A stretch of DNA of 64,000 nt from Oxyruncus cristatus (GCA_013399855.1 VXAY01002874.1:335617-399616), one strand, 5' to 3'. Positions 22,023-35,387 are shown, counted from the stretch's first letter. Notes: a model not told the origin generated them from the letters alone. Program-made: numbers and translations.

Positions 22023-22628
22023 TAATCAGGTTCCATCTTTAGATAAAAGGCATTGTATGGCTTCTTGTCATCCTGCATGAAACAAATCTGTATGTGTAAA
22101 TTATATGTATACTCATTAGTTTAGGATTTTGATGTGAAACTTCAACATTCTCATAATTGGAATACAAAATGAAATTTTCAGGACTTCCTAATAAAGATCT
22201 AAACAACATCAGCAATATGAAGAGATTCAGTGGAACTATTCACATGAATAAGATTACATTTGTGCAGTTACTTTTGTCTTTGATGTGTCCCTTTGACTGA
22301 AGATATTATTCCTATATATGTAAGATATTATTCCTATAATATGTACTTATAGACAATGCTAAGCACAAGCTTATTGCTCAGTTTTAGAACAGCCTACACC
22401 TCGCTGAATCGTGTAGCTTAAATCTTCTTGTTTATATTGATGATCTGTAAATACTCCATAGATCACTCGCTCAACACCACTTAAGGTAGTTAACTGCTTA
22501 ATTGCTGATACAAACTCTAGTATGCAAATATTGAAGTTATTAAATAAAGCACAGATGCATTTATTAAATCCATGAATTTCCTTCAACAAGAACCTTTGAC
22601 TATCAGTTAGTCCACTACTTCTAGGTAA

Positions 22629-22652
22629 ATATATATATATATATATATATAT
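22629..22652. repeat. (AT)n microsatellite
   Basis: Twelve uninterrupted AT units. Confidence 0.95.
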
Positions 22653-22831
22653 TCTTATACTTTCTCCTTAAAAACTGAACCAAGTTTTTTGCAGGACCTC
22701 TATACTTTTTGAAAAAAGAATGTCCAGTGTATTCTGCATGGGGTAAAAGTAAAACTCTTAGCTGACAAAATTACTTGCAACTTTCTGTCGTGTTCAGTTC
22801 ACCAGTGATGGCCAGTCAATTCAGGATAAAA

Positions 22832-22930
22832 AGCCTACCCAAGATCAGAAAGAATCCTGTCAGTTAACCAGGAACAGACCTGAACGGGCTTTCCAATTTA
22901 CCTACATCCTGCTCTCAGTTCTCTTAACCT
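22832..22930 (+). repeat. Possible MIR-like remnant
   Basis: 'cctacccaagatcagaaag', 'caggaacagacctgaac' and a later 'tcctgctctcag' follow the MIR 3' half (CCCAAGGTCACA...GGATTTGAAC...CCTGACTC) loosely. Decay is heavy and the match is the weakest of the six MIR-like calls. Confidence 0.25.
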
Positions 22931-24274
22931 TCATCTCATACACACACACTCCTTTGATACAGGGATAAGAGAGCCTTCCTTTGTAGAGAAGAAAATCAAG
23001 GAAGAAAAGGGATAGACAAAACCTAAGTGCTCTTTTTTATTAATCTGTATTTAAATTAAAATGTAAACTAATTTCTTTTACTGCAGGCTCCAAGTTGCTC
23101 TTGCTGTTTCTCTGTTTGTGTAATTCCAGCCCTAACCTGAGAGCTATTACTGTGAAATCTCATAGTACTTCCTAGGCTCATTTCCATATTTTTTTCTGAC
23201 AGCCTTGCATGGAACAATTAAATAATTTGGGTAAGCAGTCACCCTAATCAAAATATTTTCCAGTTAATTAAAAGATTGGATATCAGTGAAAAAAAGCATA
23301 TAATTGTATTAGTCACTATCAGGTTGAAACAGTAAATATGCTAGTATGTACACATCTCAAATAATGACACAGCCAGCAGGCTGTTGATCAAACTAATTTA
23401 CACTTTAAATAATTAGAGAATAAAGGAGAAATTACTGAAATGACTGAAGATTTTTTAGAAGGCAAGCCACATCACAAATCATAAGTGATTTAAAAGAAAA
23501 GCTTTAATGACAGTGTCCACTGACTTAAGTGCTATGTAAATCAGGCTGCAGCTTTCTAACAAATAAAGGTTAGAAGCATGGAGGTCAATACATGCTTAAA
23601 GCAGAAGTCAGATAGGATTTAATTATTCAAATCAAAAACCGAGGTTAATTCTCCTCCCCAGGATATACATCACGTTGCACAACTGCCAGCACATCCTGAA
23701 GTTGACCCTTTGGCCTGAAAGTTGCCTAGACACTGAGGCTGTGACCACGCTGGTGAGATAAACACATTAAAAGCCACTTGATGGCACTTGAGTCAAGGAA
23801 CAGCCAGTGTCCATACTGTTAACTCAACAAGACTCCAAAATAAAGGTGCCACCGATAAGAATTGGCAATTCATGCCTATTTCAAAATTTATGTCTGAGAT
23901 ATCTTTTGGTATGTGAAGAAGAATGCTGTTCAGCATGGACCAGCAATATGCCAAACACCAATCTAAAAATCTAATAGTATAGCCAGTCCAGTTGTACAGC
24001 CAGGCATAGCCTCAGGTGGTATTTAATTAGCTCACATAGACACAACTACAGAAATTTACTTCCAAGCTTACACGGAATTACCTACACAGTGCATAAGCCA
24101 GATCAAGTTGCAGAAAGGAACAACAACAAAGAAACTGTTTCTGTAAGCAGCCAGAATTAGGATATGCCTCTGGGAAGAAGAGAGATGGATAGGACTCACG
24201 GCTGCAATGGGAATAAGGTGGCCATAACCCTCAGAAAAGAACCATGGAGTCATAGAAAAATGGAGTCTGGAGTG
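22931..24274. other. AT-rich non-coding sequence
   Basis: No gene or repeat recognised. The part from about 23,370 to 23,620 is repeat-free and rich in AATTA/TAAT words, resembling conserved non-coding DNA in composition only. Confidence 0.4.
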
Positions 24275-24690
24275 ACACTCTGGAAGTCATCTTTAGAAAC
24301 TCTAAAGCTAAAATGAGGCCAATGCTTAAAGCAAAGCTTGTTGCTCAGGGCCTTGCCTAGCTGGATTATGAAAAATCTCCAAGAATGGAGACTCCACACA
24401 CAACCTCTCTGGGCAACATGTTCCAGTGATTCCCAACTCTCCTTGAGAGCATATTTTCCTTGTGCTGCCTTTGTTACAGTTTGTGACTGTAACTGCTTCA
24501 CGTTACTTGGCATTGCACCTCACAGAGACATCTGGCTCTGTCTATTCTGTAACCTATTACACCCTCCCATCTGACTCTTATCCTTCAGGCTAAGTCAACA
24601 CAGTTCCCACATCCTTAGATGATGTACTCCACAACCATATCTGTGGCCCTCCCCTGGCCACTGCTGTTTGTCAGTAGCAACCTCCTTAAT
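24275..24690 (-). mobile_element. CR1 LINE fragment, old, minus strand
   Basis: The plus strand reads as the complement of a CR1 3' region: 'ctggaagtcatc', 'ttgctcagggccttgcctag', 'tgaaaaatctccaagaatgg', 'cctctctgggcaacatgttc' and finally 'ctgtggccctcccctggcc'. Several indels and many substitutions show an old insertion. The terminal octamers are not clear. Overlapping open frames of 78-87 codons here are relics of the element, not genes. Confidence 0.85.
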
Positions 24691-24906
24691 CTCCAGGCAG
24701 CTTATGGTTTATCCAGCCTTGTTGAAACCTTTAAGCCAGAACTTCCATACCAAATAAAGAAGATGTGGGAAGGAGAGAGGAAAGAAGGGAAAGTACTTTC
24801 CCAGGTTCTCTTATATTAGAAAGACTCTTGCAGACCTTTATTTATGGTTAAGGCTACATTCCTAGTAAACAATAGGGTTTTATACAGACACAGTAAGTCT
24901 GCTAGT
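24691..24906. other. Non-coding sequence, no feature seen
   Basis: Nothing recognisable between the CR1 fragment and the microsatellite. Confidence 0.4.
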
Positions 24907-24974
24907 ATGCGTGTGCATGTGTGTGCACATATATGTGTGTATGTAGATAGATGGATAGACAGATACACATATGT
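24907..24974. repeat. Compound GT/GATA microsatellite
   Basis: Interrupted TG repeats pass into GATA/GACA-type units (gtagatagatggatagacag) and then into CACATATGTAT. Confidence 0.85.
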
Positions 24975-27900
24975 ATCTCCCACTACCTGTGTTAAAGTGG
25001 CTACACACCAAATATTTCAGACAGCCCAGCTCAGGCTTTCTCCTGTGCCTGCCATTCCTGCCTCTCTTTAGGCACTCTTCCCCACATTCCCTTTGTCCAA
25101 ATTAGGGATGTGGTTTCCCCTATGAGGTGAGGTTACCTCAAAATTTGACCTTGCGCTGCCTTCAAGATACTTAGGCTCTTTTTCCTATTTGTCCTTGGGT
25201 GACTGCCCATTATAAAAGAATTTACTTACTCATTTTTGCACGGCTCCAAGAGCATTATGGTACCTTGCAACCCTAAAGAGGCAGTTCTGTAGCTTGGATG
25301 TTATTTTTCAGCCCAGGGTGTCAGCTGACTTGCAATCACTTACCTTCTTCCATATACTACTTGCTGGCAGTGCGCTATGAATTTCCTTCATATCAGCTAC
25401 TCCTCACTCTAATTTACCTTTGAAGGGGGCTAATGAAATGCTTTTATACAGTCCAGCCATCTGCAGAAATAAAAAACCCCAACCCACTTCCCCAGTCCTG
25501 GAGTACTGAATAGCAGGGAAAAGGAACCTAATATGACAGAGACAGGCTCCCACCATATTTGTAAAACTTTACTAGGAAGGAAATCCTGTCAATTTTCAAA
25601 AGTTCCTCATCCATCCAGACATTTCATTTAGACCTGTGTTTTTGTGTATAATAAATTGCTTCTAGTTGGCTGAAAATCATTTTTTAGCTCTTATCTCTGT
25701 GATCGGTTACCCCTGCTGTTCTTTAATGGCCTTCACCTCATTATGCAACTAGTCATTAAAAGCTTAGTATCCAGTACAATGGTAGCTTATGTAAAGTGAT
25801 CTATGAGAGCTTTATATAGGCTTACCAGCCGCAGCCTTAATTTTACTCATTCGTCTTAATTTTTTGTAATCATTTTTTGTAAAAAGGGTATAATGTCAGG
25901 CATGCTTCCCTGCTACTGACAGATCCAATCTAGCAGATAATTACCATAAGGAAATTGATGTTTTAGTGTGCAGGGGAGAATTTAATTTACTCAGACATCC
26001 TACAGTACAATGCATTCCAAAAGATATGAGGATTTAAGTTTTTAAGAAATTAAATTTCACTATTTAACATGATTACTTATGTTGAACATCATTAACTAGC
26101 TTTTTTTTTAACTGTTTGATATAATTACAAGAACAGTTATTTGGTCTAAAATCCAAAGTCGCCTTTAAATAGGGGTTAAGGATCCATGAAGTACAGAAAA
26201 GAAGGTTGCATTCTTTCACTCTCCCTCTCCACCACCAGCCTTACAGCAACAGCATTAAAAAAATCTATAGAGATTAACTGAGCCAATGCATGAACTATAG
26301 AGCTTTTTCCAATGATGTTTTAATAGATCCTTTGTTATCAGCCCATTTCTCCTCAACTCCATTGGTCAGGAAAGCCTCTTTAGTCCTATTCACAAGTACA
26401 AATTCCTTATAATGTTTCAAAAATCATAGAACCATGAAAGAGTTGTTGAGATCCCAATTAAACAAAGTGATTAATTTATGTTTAATTTGGGAGGTTTGAT
26501 TACTTTAATAGAAATCCATGTGACTTAGATAAATTTAATTAATCATCATAAATCTGTTTACTCTTCATGAGAAAGCATTCTTTCTAGCATACAGGATATG
26601 TACCTTGCAAGCAGAACATACAGAGCATAACCAGGAAGGCCCAAAATGTTGGGTCTTTTGAAAAATAAAATTTTTCAATCCTGAAAAGCCTTCCTGTATG
26701 AAGTCCAGAGGCTTTGCTTTGATCACTGAACTTCCTTACTATTAATACTTCAATAGGAGAATTAGAGCAACTGAATTTTATAGGCCTTCTCTTTTTTTCT
26801 TTTTTGTTTGTTTGAAGTTTTGCTAGATATTTTAAGACAACTTTTCCATGTTTCACTTTGTCGTGAGAACAAAAAATACAAAACTGCCAAGAGTTTGTGA
26901 CAAGCGTCTATGAGATGCAGGATCTGTCAACAGAATTTGAATAGCATTTGCACAACTGTTGTACAAATAGAGTTAATGACGATTTAAAATACTCTCTTAG
27001 GACACAGTTTTCATTCTGAATTGAAGTGCCCTCTCCAAAGACAGGAATCCCCTATCTCATGAGACTCAAGAAATTATGCTGGTCAAAACCTTGACTGACA
27101 CCCCATCAGGGGCACAGTCAGGACAGGGGACCTTTGCTAGTCTGGAACAGGAGAATGCTCCTGACCACCCACGGTCTGATGAGCACATCTATATGGTTCA
27201 GAGGACTTCTGATCAGACAGTATTTTCTCTTATTCTTTATTATTTAAATAAAAAACACTAAAAACAAATAAAGAATTATTTTAGTATGAGTAGAATAAGA
27301 CCAACTATTGGTGCTTCAGATAATCTACTTTAAAAATTGACTCTGTCTCTTCTTGAAACAGCTTTGTCAAAGACATGCTTTTCATATTTGCAGAAGAGAA
27401 GCTAAGAAACTGTAAACAGGAGGAGAGAATTGCGTGACTCAATATTATTTCTAAAAATGTAAAACTGTGCCATTTTTAGTTACAGCCATAGATACACGAC
27501 GTAAAATGGAAAGAGCATAATGTCAGTAATGACATCAGCTCTCACTTCAAATTAGCTGTTTTTTTGAAGAACTGCGCTTGTAAGAATGCCCCAAAGTGCA
27601 GAAAAGGGACAGTCAATAACAGCGGAAGCACAGAGGATATGAAAATGTGCTCTTACGCAGTCTGAAGGGACCACACATCATTGGAGTCAACATCCCTCCC
27701 AGGTCACTGCTTACCTGGGGGCGACAGCTAACAGGGATGGAGGAAGCAAGAGGGAACAATCAGTGGCTATGGCAGACATTGCCTCCTGGGATGGTCTCTT
27801 GAGCAATTTCTCTTCCAAGTGAGTAGGTCCACTTACCATGGAAAATATTTTCTCCCCAGTTTTTAGTCATGATCAAGATTCTGCTAGTAAAATTCTTCTA

Positions 27901-29560
27901 CAGAATTTCTTAGGAAGTTAAAACAGAAAAACAGTAATTTAAAAGGAATTATTTCACTTTCTGAAGCTTGCTAGAAATCTACCAGCTTGTACAAGAATCC
28001 CTTGCTCTGAGAAGAGATCCTACCTGGTAGATATTTGACTGAGCTTGGCTTATCTGTGATTAAGAAATTGGGAGTCCTTGGCAGCTGAGGAGGTGAGCAG
28101 CTGGGGGAGGTGCATATAAGTTAAGTGCAAACACAACAAGGCCTCACTCACACAGGTGTTTGCAGCCTTTAAAAAATCAAAGTCCTAAAAATTTCAAAAT
28201 AATTAGAGGAAAAACTACAAAATTCAGCAGGCCCTCAGTCAATGTCCCTGAGTGTACTTTCTGAATCATTGCCTACCTTAGAAAGTCTAGATGGGAACTC
28301 GGCAAGTGTGTGGTAGACATCTAGCTGTGCCTTTGCTGGGCACTGCCTCGCCTCCTCCAAGGCATTTGATTCTCAATAGACACCTTACAAACTTACATAT
28401 ACAGTATCTGCATCTGCACAGTGCAGACTTATACATAATTATGCACATTTTTACTATATATATGGATAAACATATATAGAAAAGCATACATAATGTCAGA
28501 AGTATGCACTTTATACTCTCTCTATATAAAAGTATATAAACGCACACTTCAACTGTTTACTAAAGCATGCAGACACATATTTCTGTCAAGGCCAACCCAG
28601 CAGCCTTTAAGCCTAGGTAAAGTTCTGCTCTTTTACAAGACTGTTATTGTAATGACTTTTTTTTCATCTTACACAATTCCCAGAGCTGTGAAAAAGCAGT
28701 GAAATTTTTTATTCTGTTTTGAGGTTGGGGGTTTTGACACAGAGAAATGTGATTTCCTTTCCTCTTATTCTCAGAAGTGAGTTTTATCTCATAATTCCAA
28801 AAAGTTGTAGCTTTACACAGAGGCCAGGCATGGAAACTTTTAACCTGGAGGGTGAAAGTCTGAGCGAGCAGTTTAGGTGGGTGACTGAGAAGAGTGGGTT
28901 AGAGAGGAAATTATTGCGCAGCATTAACAGAGAGACGTAGGGGGATACCACTCCTGTCCTGTAATAGGCTAATATATTAATAAAAATATGTTACAGGGTA
29001 TGCTGTATCCTTTCGGTATCTAACAAAAACCCTAACTTCTAAAGATAATCAGAGACCATTTAAAAAAATCCATTGGTGCTCTTGTCTTTTTCATTTGTTT
29101 GTTTGTTTTGGTTTTGGTTTGTCTGTTTTTCTGAAAGAGCAAACAGTTTGACCTCGCTGTTTATAGTCAGAGAAGGAAAGGTGACATCCCCTCCACCTGT
29201 GTAGAGCCGGGATCAGACTATCAGGGATTTCCCTGGGAGACCTGAGTCTCACCTCTCTGCCTGAGGTCTGGGAACTCCTGGTGTTCAGAAGACATGATAT
29301 CATTCATAAAACAATCCCACAAAGCAAAAACATGTGGTCCAGGATACTCTTTGGCTAGAGCTTCATGTGTCAGAGCCTGTCACTGCACACTGTGGACAGC
29401 CAGGGACATAACCAAAGGGAGCATTTTTTGAGGTGGAAAATGCATTTGAAAGGCAGATTTGGGAACTACAAGAAAATTAGTTGCTTCTCACTCAGGAAGG
29501 ACAGACAGCTTCTCATCTTGCTTCTTTGTAAGGAGATAGCAAATACACTGGCTTTAGGAT
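24975..29560. other. AT-rich non-coding sequence
   Basis: No gene recognised on either strand. About 25,680-26,110 is repeat-free AT-rich DNA. About 28,380-28,540 is TATA-rich. A TTTG/GTTTG low-complexity tract lies at 29,093-29,135. Open frames of 60-90 codons lack motifs. Confidence 0.45.
29093..29135. repeat. (TTTG)n-like low-complexity tract
   Basis: Imperfect GTTT and GGTTTT units on the plus strand. Confidence 0.8.
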
Positions 29561-30110
29561 AAGCTCCTGGAAATGGCAGGCCTCCCTCCTGCCTGTCTGC
29601 CATGCCACAGCCATACATCTCACCCTGCTGGGCCGTGGCTCCTGGGGAGGTGTTAGGACAAGCACCCGGCCATGACAGTGACACCTCACCAGCTCCAGGG
29701 CACTGCCCCGACTGAGGCACTGTGAGCCTGCCCGGCCTCCCTGCTGCCCTGGGGAGCAGCCATTTTGCAGCAGTGACAAACCCTGCGCTGGTATTAATTG
29801 ACCCCTCTGGGAGTTCCCGTAAAATGATGTCAGGGTTCTGATGGGTCTCAGTGGGCCTGAGCAGCTTCGTCTGGGGACCTCACACACCCCTGTGCCCACA
29901 GGCCAGGGCTCCTTTGTGGACACCCAGGCAGCCCCAGCAGGGCTGTGCCCGACTGTGCCAAGCAGAGCTGCCGTCAGGCCCTGGGTGACCGCAGCGTGTG
30001 GGGCAGCAGGTGAGCCCCAGCCAGCCTGTGCTGAGGTGCCCAGGGAGAAGAGGGGGCGGGAGACTCCGTCCCAAGCAGCACAAATCTCCCAGCTGCCCAA
30101 AGGTATGTGC
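29561..30110. other. GC-rich, CpG-poor block, unidentified
   Basis: About 550 bp that are much richer in G+C than the flanks, yet contain only about a dozen CpG sites, so it is not a CpG island. A 195-codon minus-strand frame (29,513-30,100) and a 107-codon plus frame (29,841-30,164) are both open, as GC-rich DNA often is. Neither shows a domain. Two good plus-strand 5' splice-site matches occur: CAG before GTGAGC at 30,010 and AAG before GTATGT at 30,103. A non-coding transcript exon, a decayed gene-derived segment or an unrecognised repeat are all possible. Confidence 0.4.
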
Positions 30111-32367
30111 TTTGTATTGTTGGGTATTTTTTTAAAAAGATGGGCTTCCAGAAAGCTTACTTGAAAGTTGCTGTTAAGTTAGTCTTTTAAAAAATTGCCC
30201 TGTAACAGATTCTTCCTTAAGGCTTTCTCTGAGTTAAATTCGTTTCAATTTTGGTTTTCTTGTCACTAAGTAAATGAGCTTGCGGCTTTAATTTAATAAT
30301 TATGTTTTCTTATAGCTGAGGATGTCTAATATAACAGGGGGTGGCTGAGTTTTTCTCTTCAGCTGTGAACCCCCGTGTTTTCTCTGGAGCCTCCCACAGA
30401 AGTCCTGACAAGGAAATGTGTAGGGCAGCGCTGCCATTTTCCAAAGGGGCAGCAGTCACCAGCCCCCTTCTGTGAATAATTACACATATGCTTAACATCA
30501 TCGTGTTAGAAGTTTCTGTTAATTGAAATAATGTTGTTTATCCCAGTAAATATATACATAAGCAGGCCTGACAAATGGCTAGATAATTCCCTTTCTAGAC
30601 ATTTTGACTTTGCTGGAGAGGAACTGGTGAGGGAGAGGGATGGTCTCCATGAGGCTGCAGGGTTGCCTCAGGGAAGGGAGCTTTCCCACATGCTGGGGAA
30701 GCTTGAGATCGGGATTCATTGCCACCTTCCTCCATGACATTATCAGCACAGCCAGGCTGACGAGCCTTCCCATGCCATACGGTTGCTCCAGGAAAACCAG
30801 TCAAAGCGGAAAATACATCAGTGCCCCACATTTAAGAACCGCAACTACTTGTCTGTAAATTCCTGACTCAAGGAAGCAGCAGTAAGGGATGATCGAGGTT
30901 TGGGGAAGGACATGAGCACACTGATGGTGTGGGAAAGATTGCAACCGAAGTGGTGAACCTTGACAACTTTGAGAAAGAGGGAGATGTGGATGGAAAATAC
31001 AGTGACTGGGGGAAGAAGTGGCGATGAGGATAAAATGGCTGGTGACTGAAGGGGAGTGGTAAAGGGAGGAGCTGTAGAGGTGAATGTGAGTTAAGCGGCA
31101 GAACACAAATATTTCTTTGTTAAAGAAAAGAAGCAAGTGGCTGGGTGTGTAAACAGGTAGGAAAGGGTAGGTTTATGGGGGTATTATGTAAAAGTTGTTA
31201 CTAAGGACAAAGGCAAAATTCCCATGGTTTTATAAACGGGTGGTCTTGGGTTTACAGGAAACCGAGAAAATCTATGGGCAAACTTTGTGACTAGTGAATT
31301 CATTGTTAAACATTGATTGCAGAGTTGGGCAAATACTAACCACCTAAAATCCCACACACATTATTTAGAGACAGCTCTACCGAAAAATTCAAGAGTGTAT
31401 ATCATCCCTTCTGGTCCCCAAACCAAAACATAAAAAAACCCAAAACAGCAACCTCAACCTCTCTAAGCTCTCTGACATGCCATGAAGATAGACACAGAAT
31501 TGGTTTGGAGCTTTGTTTTCTGTGTTGGACATTGACCTCAAGAGGTGGAGGAATATCATACATCTAAGAACAAAAATTGGAAGAGAGTGCTTCTGCCCCA
31601 GTAACCGTCATACTGTTTGGTGTGAATATCTGTAATAACTTACATTTTTACTGTTCTGAACTCTGCCAGCTGGGGTGAGCATTGGGTTATATGACCACCA
31701 CCTTGCTATTTTTAAGTATTCTTTTTTGTTAAAGGGACTGAGTAGTCTTTTCTTGCAGGTGTGTATGGTAGTTAGGAGCTGGAAAAATAATTGTTCTGAT
31801 AAACTGTATGAGTAATACTTGGACGTAAGGTAGACTTAACAATGACGTGTCCTAAAGCCTTACCTCTTCTTCTTCCAAAGACATGACTTTAAAATGATGA
31901 CAAAAAAGCTTCCTCAAGAGAAACCTGTCCATTTAGCATTCTTACATCCAATTAAATATTCTGATTTATTTGTGTTAGAACATTATTTAATTGTGGTGTG
32001 GCCAACCAACAGAAAGGCTGTTACTGACTTCCACGGGCTTGGAACAGGCCCATTTGCTGGCAGATAGATCAGGTACTTGAACCATGTCTGCACTGAAATC
32101 AGAGCCAAAGGAATAATACCATGCTATCATATCAACTGATAGAGAAGATTGCCCAGATAGTTTCTCACTGAAGTCACAGAATTCATGTGATCCTCAGAGC
32201 AGTCTGTTTGCTGCAAGCTAAGCAAGTAAGTGAAAAAGAATCAAACAAGAGGATTGGTAGCTAGGTGCTAGAGAGTAGATAGGTAACTGCTTAGGATAGT
32301 TCTTCCATGGGAAACTTAGCTATTTTTTTAATTAAATACATCTTTGTAGCCAAAACAGGAAAATATT
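30111..32367. other. Non-coding sequence, no gene seen
   Basis: Mixed AT-rich and purine-rich DNA (the plus strand at about 30,860-31,120 is strongly G/A-biased). No repeat family or gene was recognised. The 111-codon minus frame at 30,801-31,136 is the complement of the purine-rich stretch and is low in complexity. Confidence 0.45.
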
Positions 32368-32389
32368 ACAAACAAACAAACAAACAAAA
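32368..32389. repeat. (ACAA)n microsatellite
   Basis: Five consecutive ACAA units. Confidence 0.9.
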
Positions 32390-32874
32390 TGTACTGAAAT
32401 CCTCCTTGCTTTCTGTTTCTTCTCCTACTTCCCTTTTATTTGGGAATTTACTCACACTTGCCTTCTCTTTCTTCCTCTTATAGCAACAATTTGATATACC
32501 AGTGATCTGTTCTTAGATATCTTATTTTCAAAGACATTTTCTGCAAGTCAAGAAATAAAAGTGAATTATCATAGTCTCCAGTTTGCAGATATCTAAAAGA
32601 TTTTCAGTTAAAAGATTTCTTTTGTGAACTCCAGTGGATAGTCTAGAGCTTGATAAGAACAGATCTAGTAAATGTATGTTTAACTATTTCATATTTGGTA
32701 GCCATTGAGATTTCTCTCCAGCTTGGAAACAGAGGCTCCAAGTTGGGAGATATCTTTTGACCCACAAATATTTCCCTAAACTATTGAAAATGGAACATGG
32801 AATGAAGACAGATTTATGTACAAAATAACCTATTGTCTGATCAACAACAGACTTTCAACAGAGAAGTAGGTTTG

Positions 32875-33022
32875 AGTTGAATATCTGGAGATACTAAAGA
32901 ACCATCTGGATGCAATCCTGTGCAATGGTCCTAGGTTCTAGGATGACCCTGCTTGAGCAGGGAGGTTGGACAGGACGATCCTCTGTGGTCCTTTCCCTTT
33001 ACCCATTCTGTGATTCCATGAG
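32875..33022 (+). mobile_element. CR1 LINE 3' tip
   Basis: 'accatctggatgcaatcctg', 'gatgaccctgcttgagcagg' and 'gaggttggacaggacgatcc', then 'acccattctgtgattccatg', give the standard CR1 3' end with a decayed terminal octamer. About 145 bp, severely 5'-truncated, plus orientation. Moderately diverged. Confidence 0.92.
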
Positions 33023-35387
33023 CCCTCACAGATGTAGAAAACTTCCACATTTTGAAAGAGACTTGTAAGCATTTAGTTACAAGTATAGTTGCTCACTTCT
33101 TGCAGAGGTGCCTGATTCACAGCTAGGTAATGTGTTCTTGGGGCAGGGGGAAAGGTTTCTCCTTGGAGAAAAAATGCCTCATACTCTCCTAGCTGGGGTT
33201 CCTGCTGCCCTCCCCTCCTTGGCTGCTTTTGTGTGCTCTAGACAGGCAGTGATTCTTGTGGGTCCCACATGAGGCACTTCTCTGCGTGCATTGGTTAAGG
33301 ATTTTGAGTGCCCGAGTCTGAGCAGTAAGCTCTGATAGATAACAAGGGGAATGTGCAGTGCCTTTGTTCTGCAAATGTAGTCTTTTTCCTATATATCCTA
33401 TCTCTCCACCTAGGGGATAGAAATACTTTCTGGTATCAGGTACTTTTTGGAGTGATCCTGATTCCTTCCTGTGGGCTTTCAAATAGGAACTAGACTATGG
33501 ATGTGGGATAAATGTCCCAGGTAGTGACTCATTCCACTTAGGTGCACAGCGATGAGTAGCATGCAGTTTTAAATACCAGTCATTTGTATCTAGTAAAGAC
33601 CATTTCTAGTTTTAAGATGACTAGCATAAAGGCATTTGTGTTTCAATCTGCAGCAAAGAGAATCAAAGAAATGTAAAAGAAAAAGAAAAATATATTTACA
33701 GATAACTCATTTGTGTTCAGTTGCCAATGAAAAAATTACATATTTAAGCAAAGCACAAATACCCAGGGCCATCCAGCTTCACAACTGACCTAAACTGTCA
33801 GGGTTTCCCATAAGGCTGTTCTGATAAGCACCTTGTCTTAACATGGGATGCAGGAAGGGATCACATGGAATCTTGGTGGTTTGCATCCCTCCATACCAAA
33901 GTGCCAAAGAAAGCCCACAGCTCAGCAGTTCCCTTCACATCAGAGGAATGCTGGGTTGGAGTGAAGCCAGCATAGTAGCTCTGTTGTGCTGTCTGTTTGA
34001 AAGAGGAGCCACGGCCAGAGATGTGCTGTATAAAGAAGATTCTTCCCACCAGCAGAATCAGCAGAGCCCAGGGCAAGTTGTATGGACTCTGCACAGCAGC
34101 TGGGACATGCTGTGCATGATCACAGCTCCAGCTCTGCCTTGATTCAGCCAAGCTCAAGTACCCAATGACACTGTAACCAAGTCAGCAAAGCATCAATCGA
34201 TGTGGGCTGTACAGAACTGCCCTGGAGTCTCTGGGGCAGCCAGGGCAAGCCTGTGCTGAAGTCTCTGCTGCTGTCGCAGCCCCACTGGGCTGAATCTGTC
34301 TTGGTTAGGTCAGTCCATGCTTAGAGAGCTGTATCTCCACCTGCAAATGCCAACATGCCCCATGAGTTATTAGAGGGGCTCCCTTGCACCAGAAATTCTG
34401 GCTTAATGTCAGTTGTTCCTCCCGTCCATACTCTAGCATTATCCCACCGAATACCAGTCCACACTGCAAAATCTCAGGTGTGCTGGAAACATCGCTGTAG
34501 TAGAACGAAGTGTCCTCTTCATGTTTTCCTTTATTATCTCAATTTCAGTGTGAAAGAAATCTAAAATTTCTGGTTAATCTCTGAGATTTGTCTTTCTTCT
34601 TTGTTATTGTGTTTGGATTTTAGCAAATTATAGGAGTAGAGGCTCTTGACGATGAACTTGTCCTTCCTAGCTCTAAATACAAGTTTCCTCAGACTGCCTG
34701 TGTTTTTAAGATCAACTTGACATAAGTTTAATGCTAGTACTGAACAGTGCAGTGTTTTCTTTCTGTCGAACAGGAGAGAATAATGAGCAAAAGCATAGCT
34801 CAAAGGCTCACTGGGATTTTTATCAGAACCCTATCTAAATTTTAATAGCAGAAATCATTAAAAATCCTACTACCTATTGAGATTCTCTCTACTTCCTTTT
34901 TTCAAACAGGCTGATATATTTCTAGAAAAATCTTTCCCACATACACTTCCTATTCCAAACTGAAAAGAGTGTGGTACAGATTTCTTCTTGGTAAGTGTGT
35001 GCACAGGCAGGTTACTTGGCTTCCCTTTTCAGGGAAATCTCTGCCTTTGTTTAAAAAGCACATGTTCTCTGAGTGGATTGTAATTTACATTTTCGGGGTG
35101 CCATCTGTGCTTTATCTTGTAAATCCAGGAGGAGATGAGGTACACTTAAATGTTTGTGTAAAACTTTCAAAACTTAACGTATAACAGGGTCAGGATGTTC
35201 TTTCACTGAAAATTTGAGATTTTTCAACTTACAGAAACTGATTAAACTGCATTTTATCCTAAGGATCTGTAACCAAGTTTGATTTTCTTTGATCATTCAG
35301 ATAAGTATTAATCATAACCAGAAGTAGAACCAAACAAAGAAATAGATTGGTATCTTGCCACTCAGAGTTCTTGATCTGAAAACTAGC
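33023..35387. other. Non-coding sequence, no gene seen
   Basis: No gene recognised. At 33,843-34,157 both strands carry frames of about 98 codons with no motif. The mirror-image openness argues against either being real. Confidence 0.45.

Larger units (their letters stand above)
18518..22828. other. AT-rich non-coding sequence with simple repeats
   Basis: No gene recognised. Contents are an A16 run at 19,121-19,136, A runs near 19,190-19,229, a 13-bp direct repeat (agtcttctaaagc) at 20,196 and 20,222, a GATA tract, a 17-bp direct repeat (aagatattattcctata) at 22,300 and 22,322, and an (AT)n tract. Short open frames are AT-rich and featureless. Confidence 0.5.

Noticed and set aside
26423..26452. 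Possible CR1 octamer remnant (atcatagaaccatgaaag)
   Set aside because: Only about 30 bp resemble the CR1 tip and nothing downstream continues the match.
29513..30100. 195-codon minus-strand frame
   Set aside because: It lies in a GC-rich block with another frame open on the opposite strand. Composition is Gly/Ala/Ser/Pro-rich without any domain, so it is not called as a gene although the block itself is flagged.
30801..31136. 111-codon minus-strand frame rich in His, Ser and Pro
   Set aside because: It is the complement of a purine-rich low-complexity stretch.
33781..34157. TG-start GC-richer stretch with a TATAAA, considered as an LTR
   Set aside because: No matching CA end, inverted repeat or target-site duplication was found.
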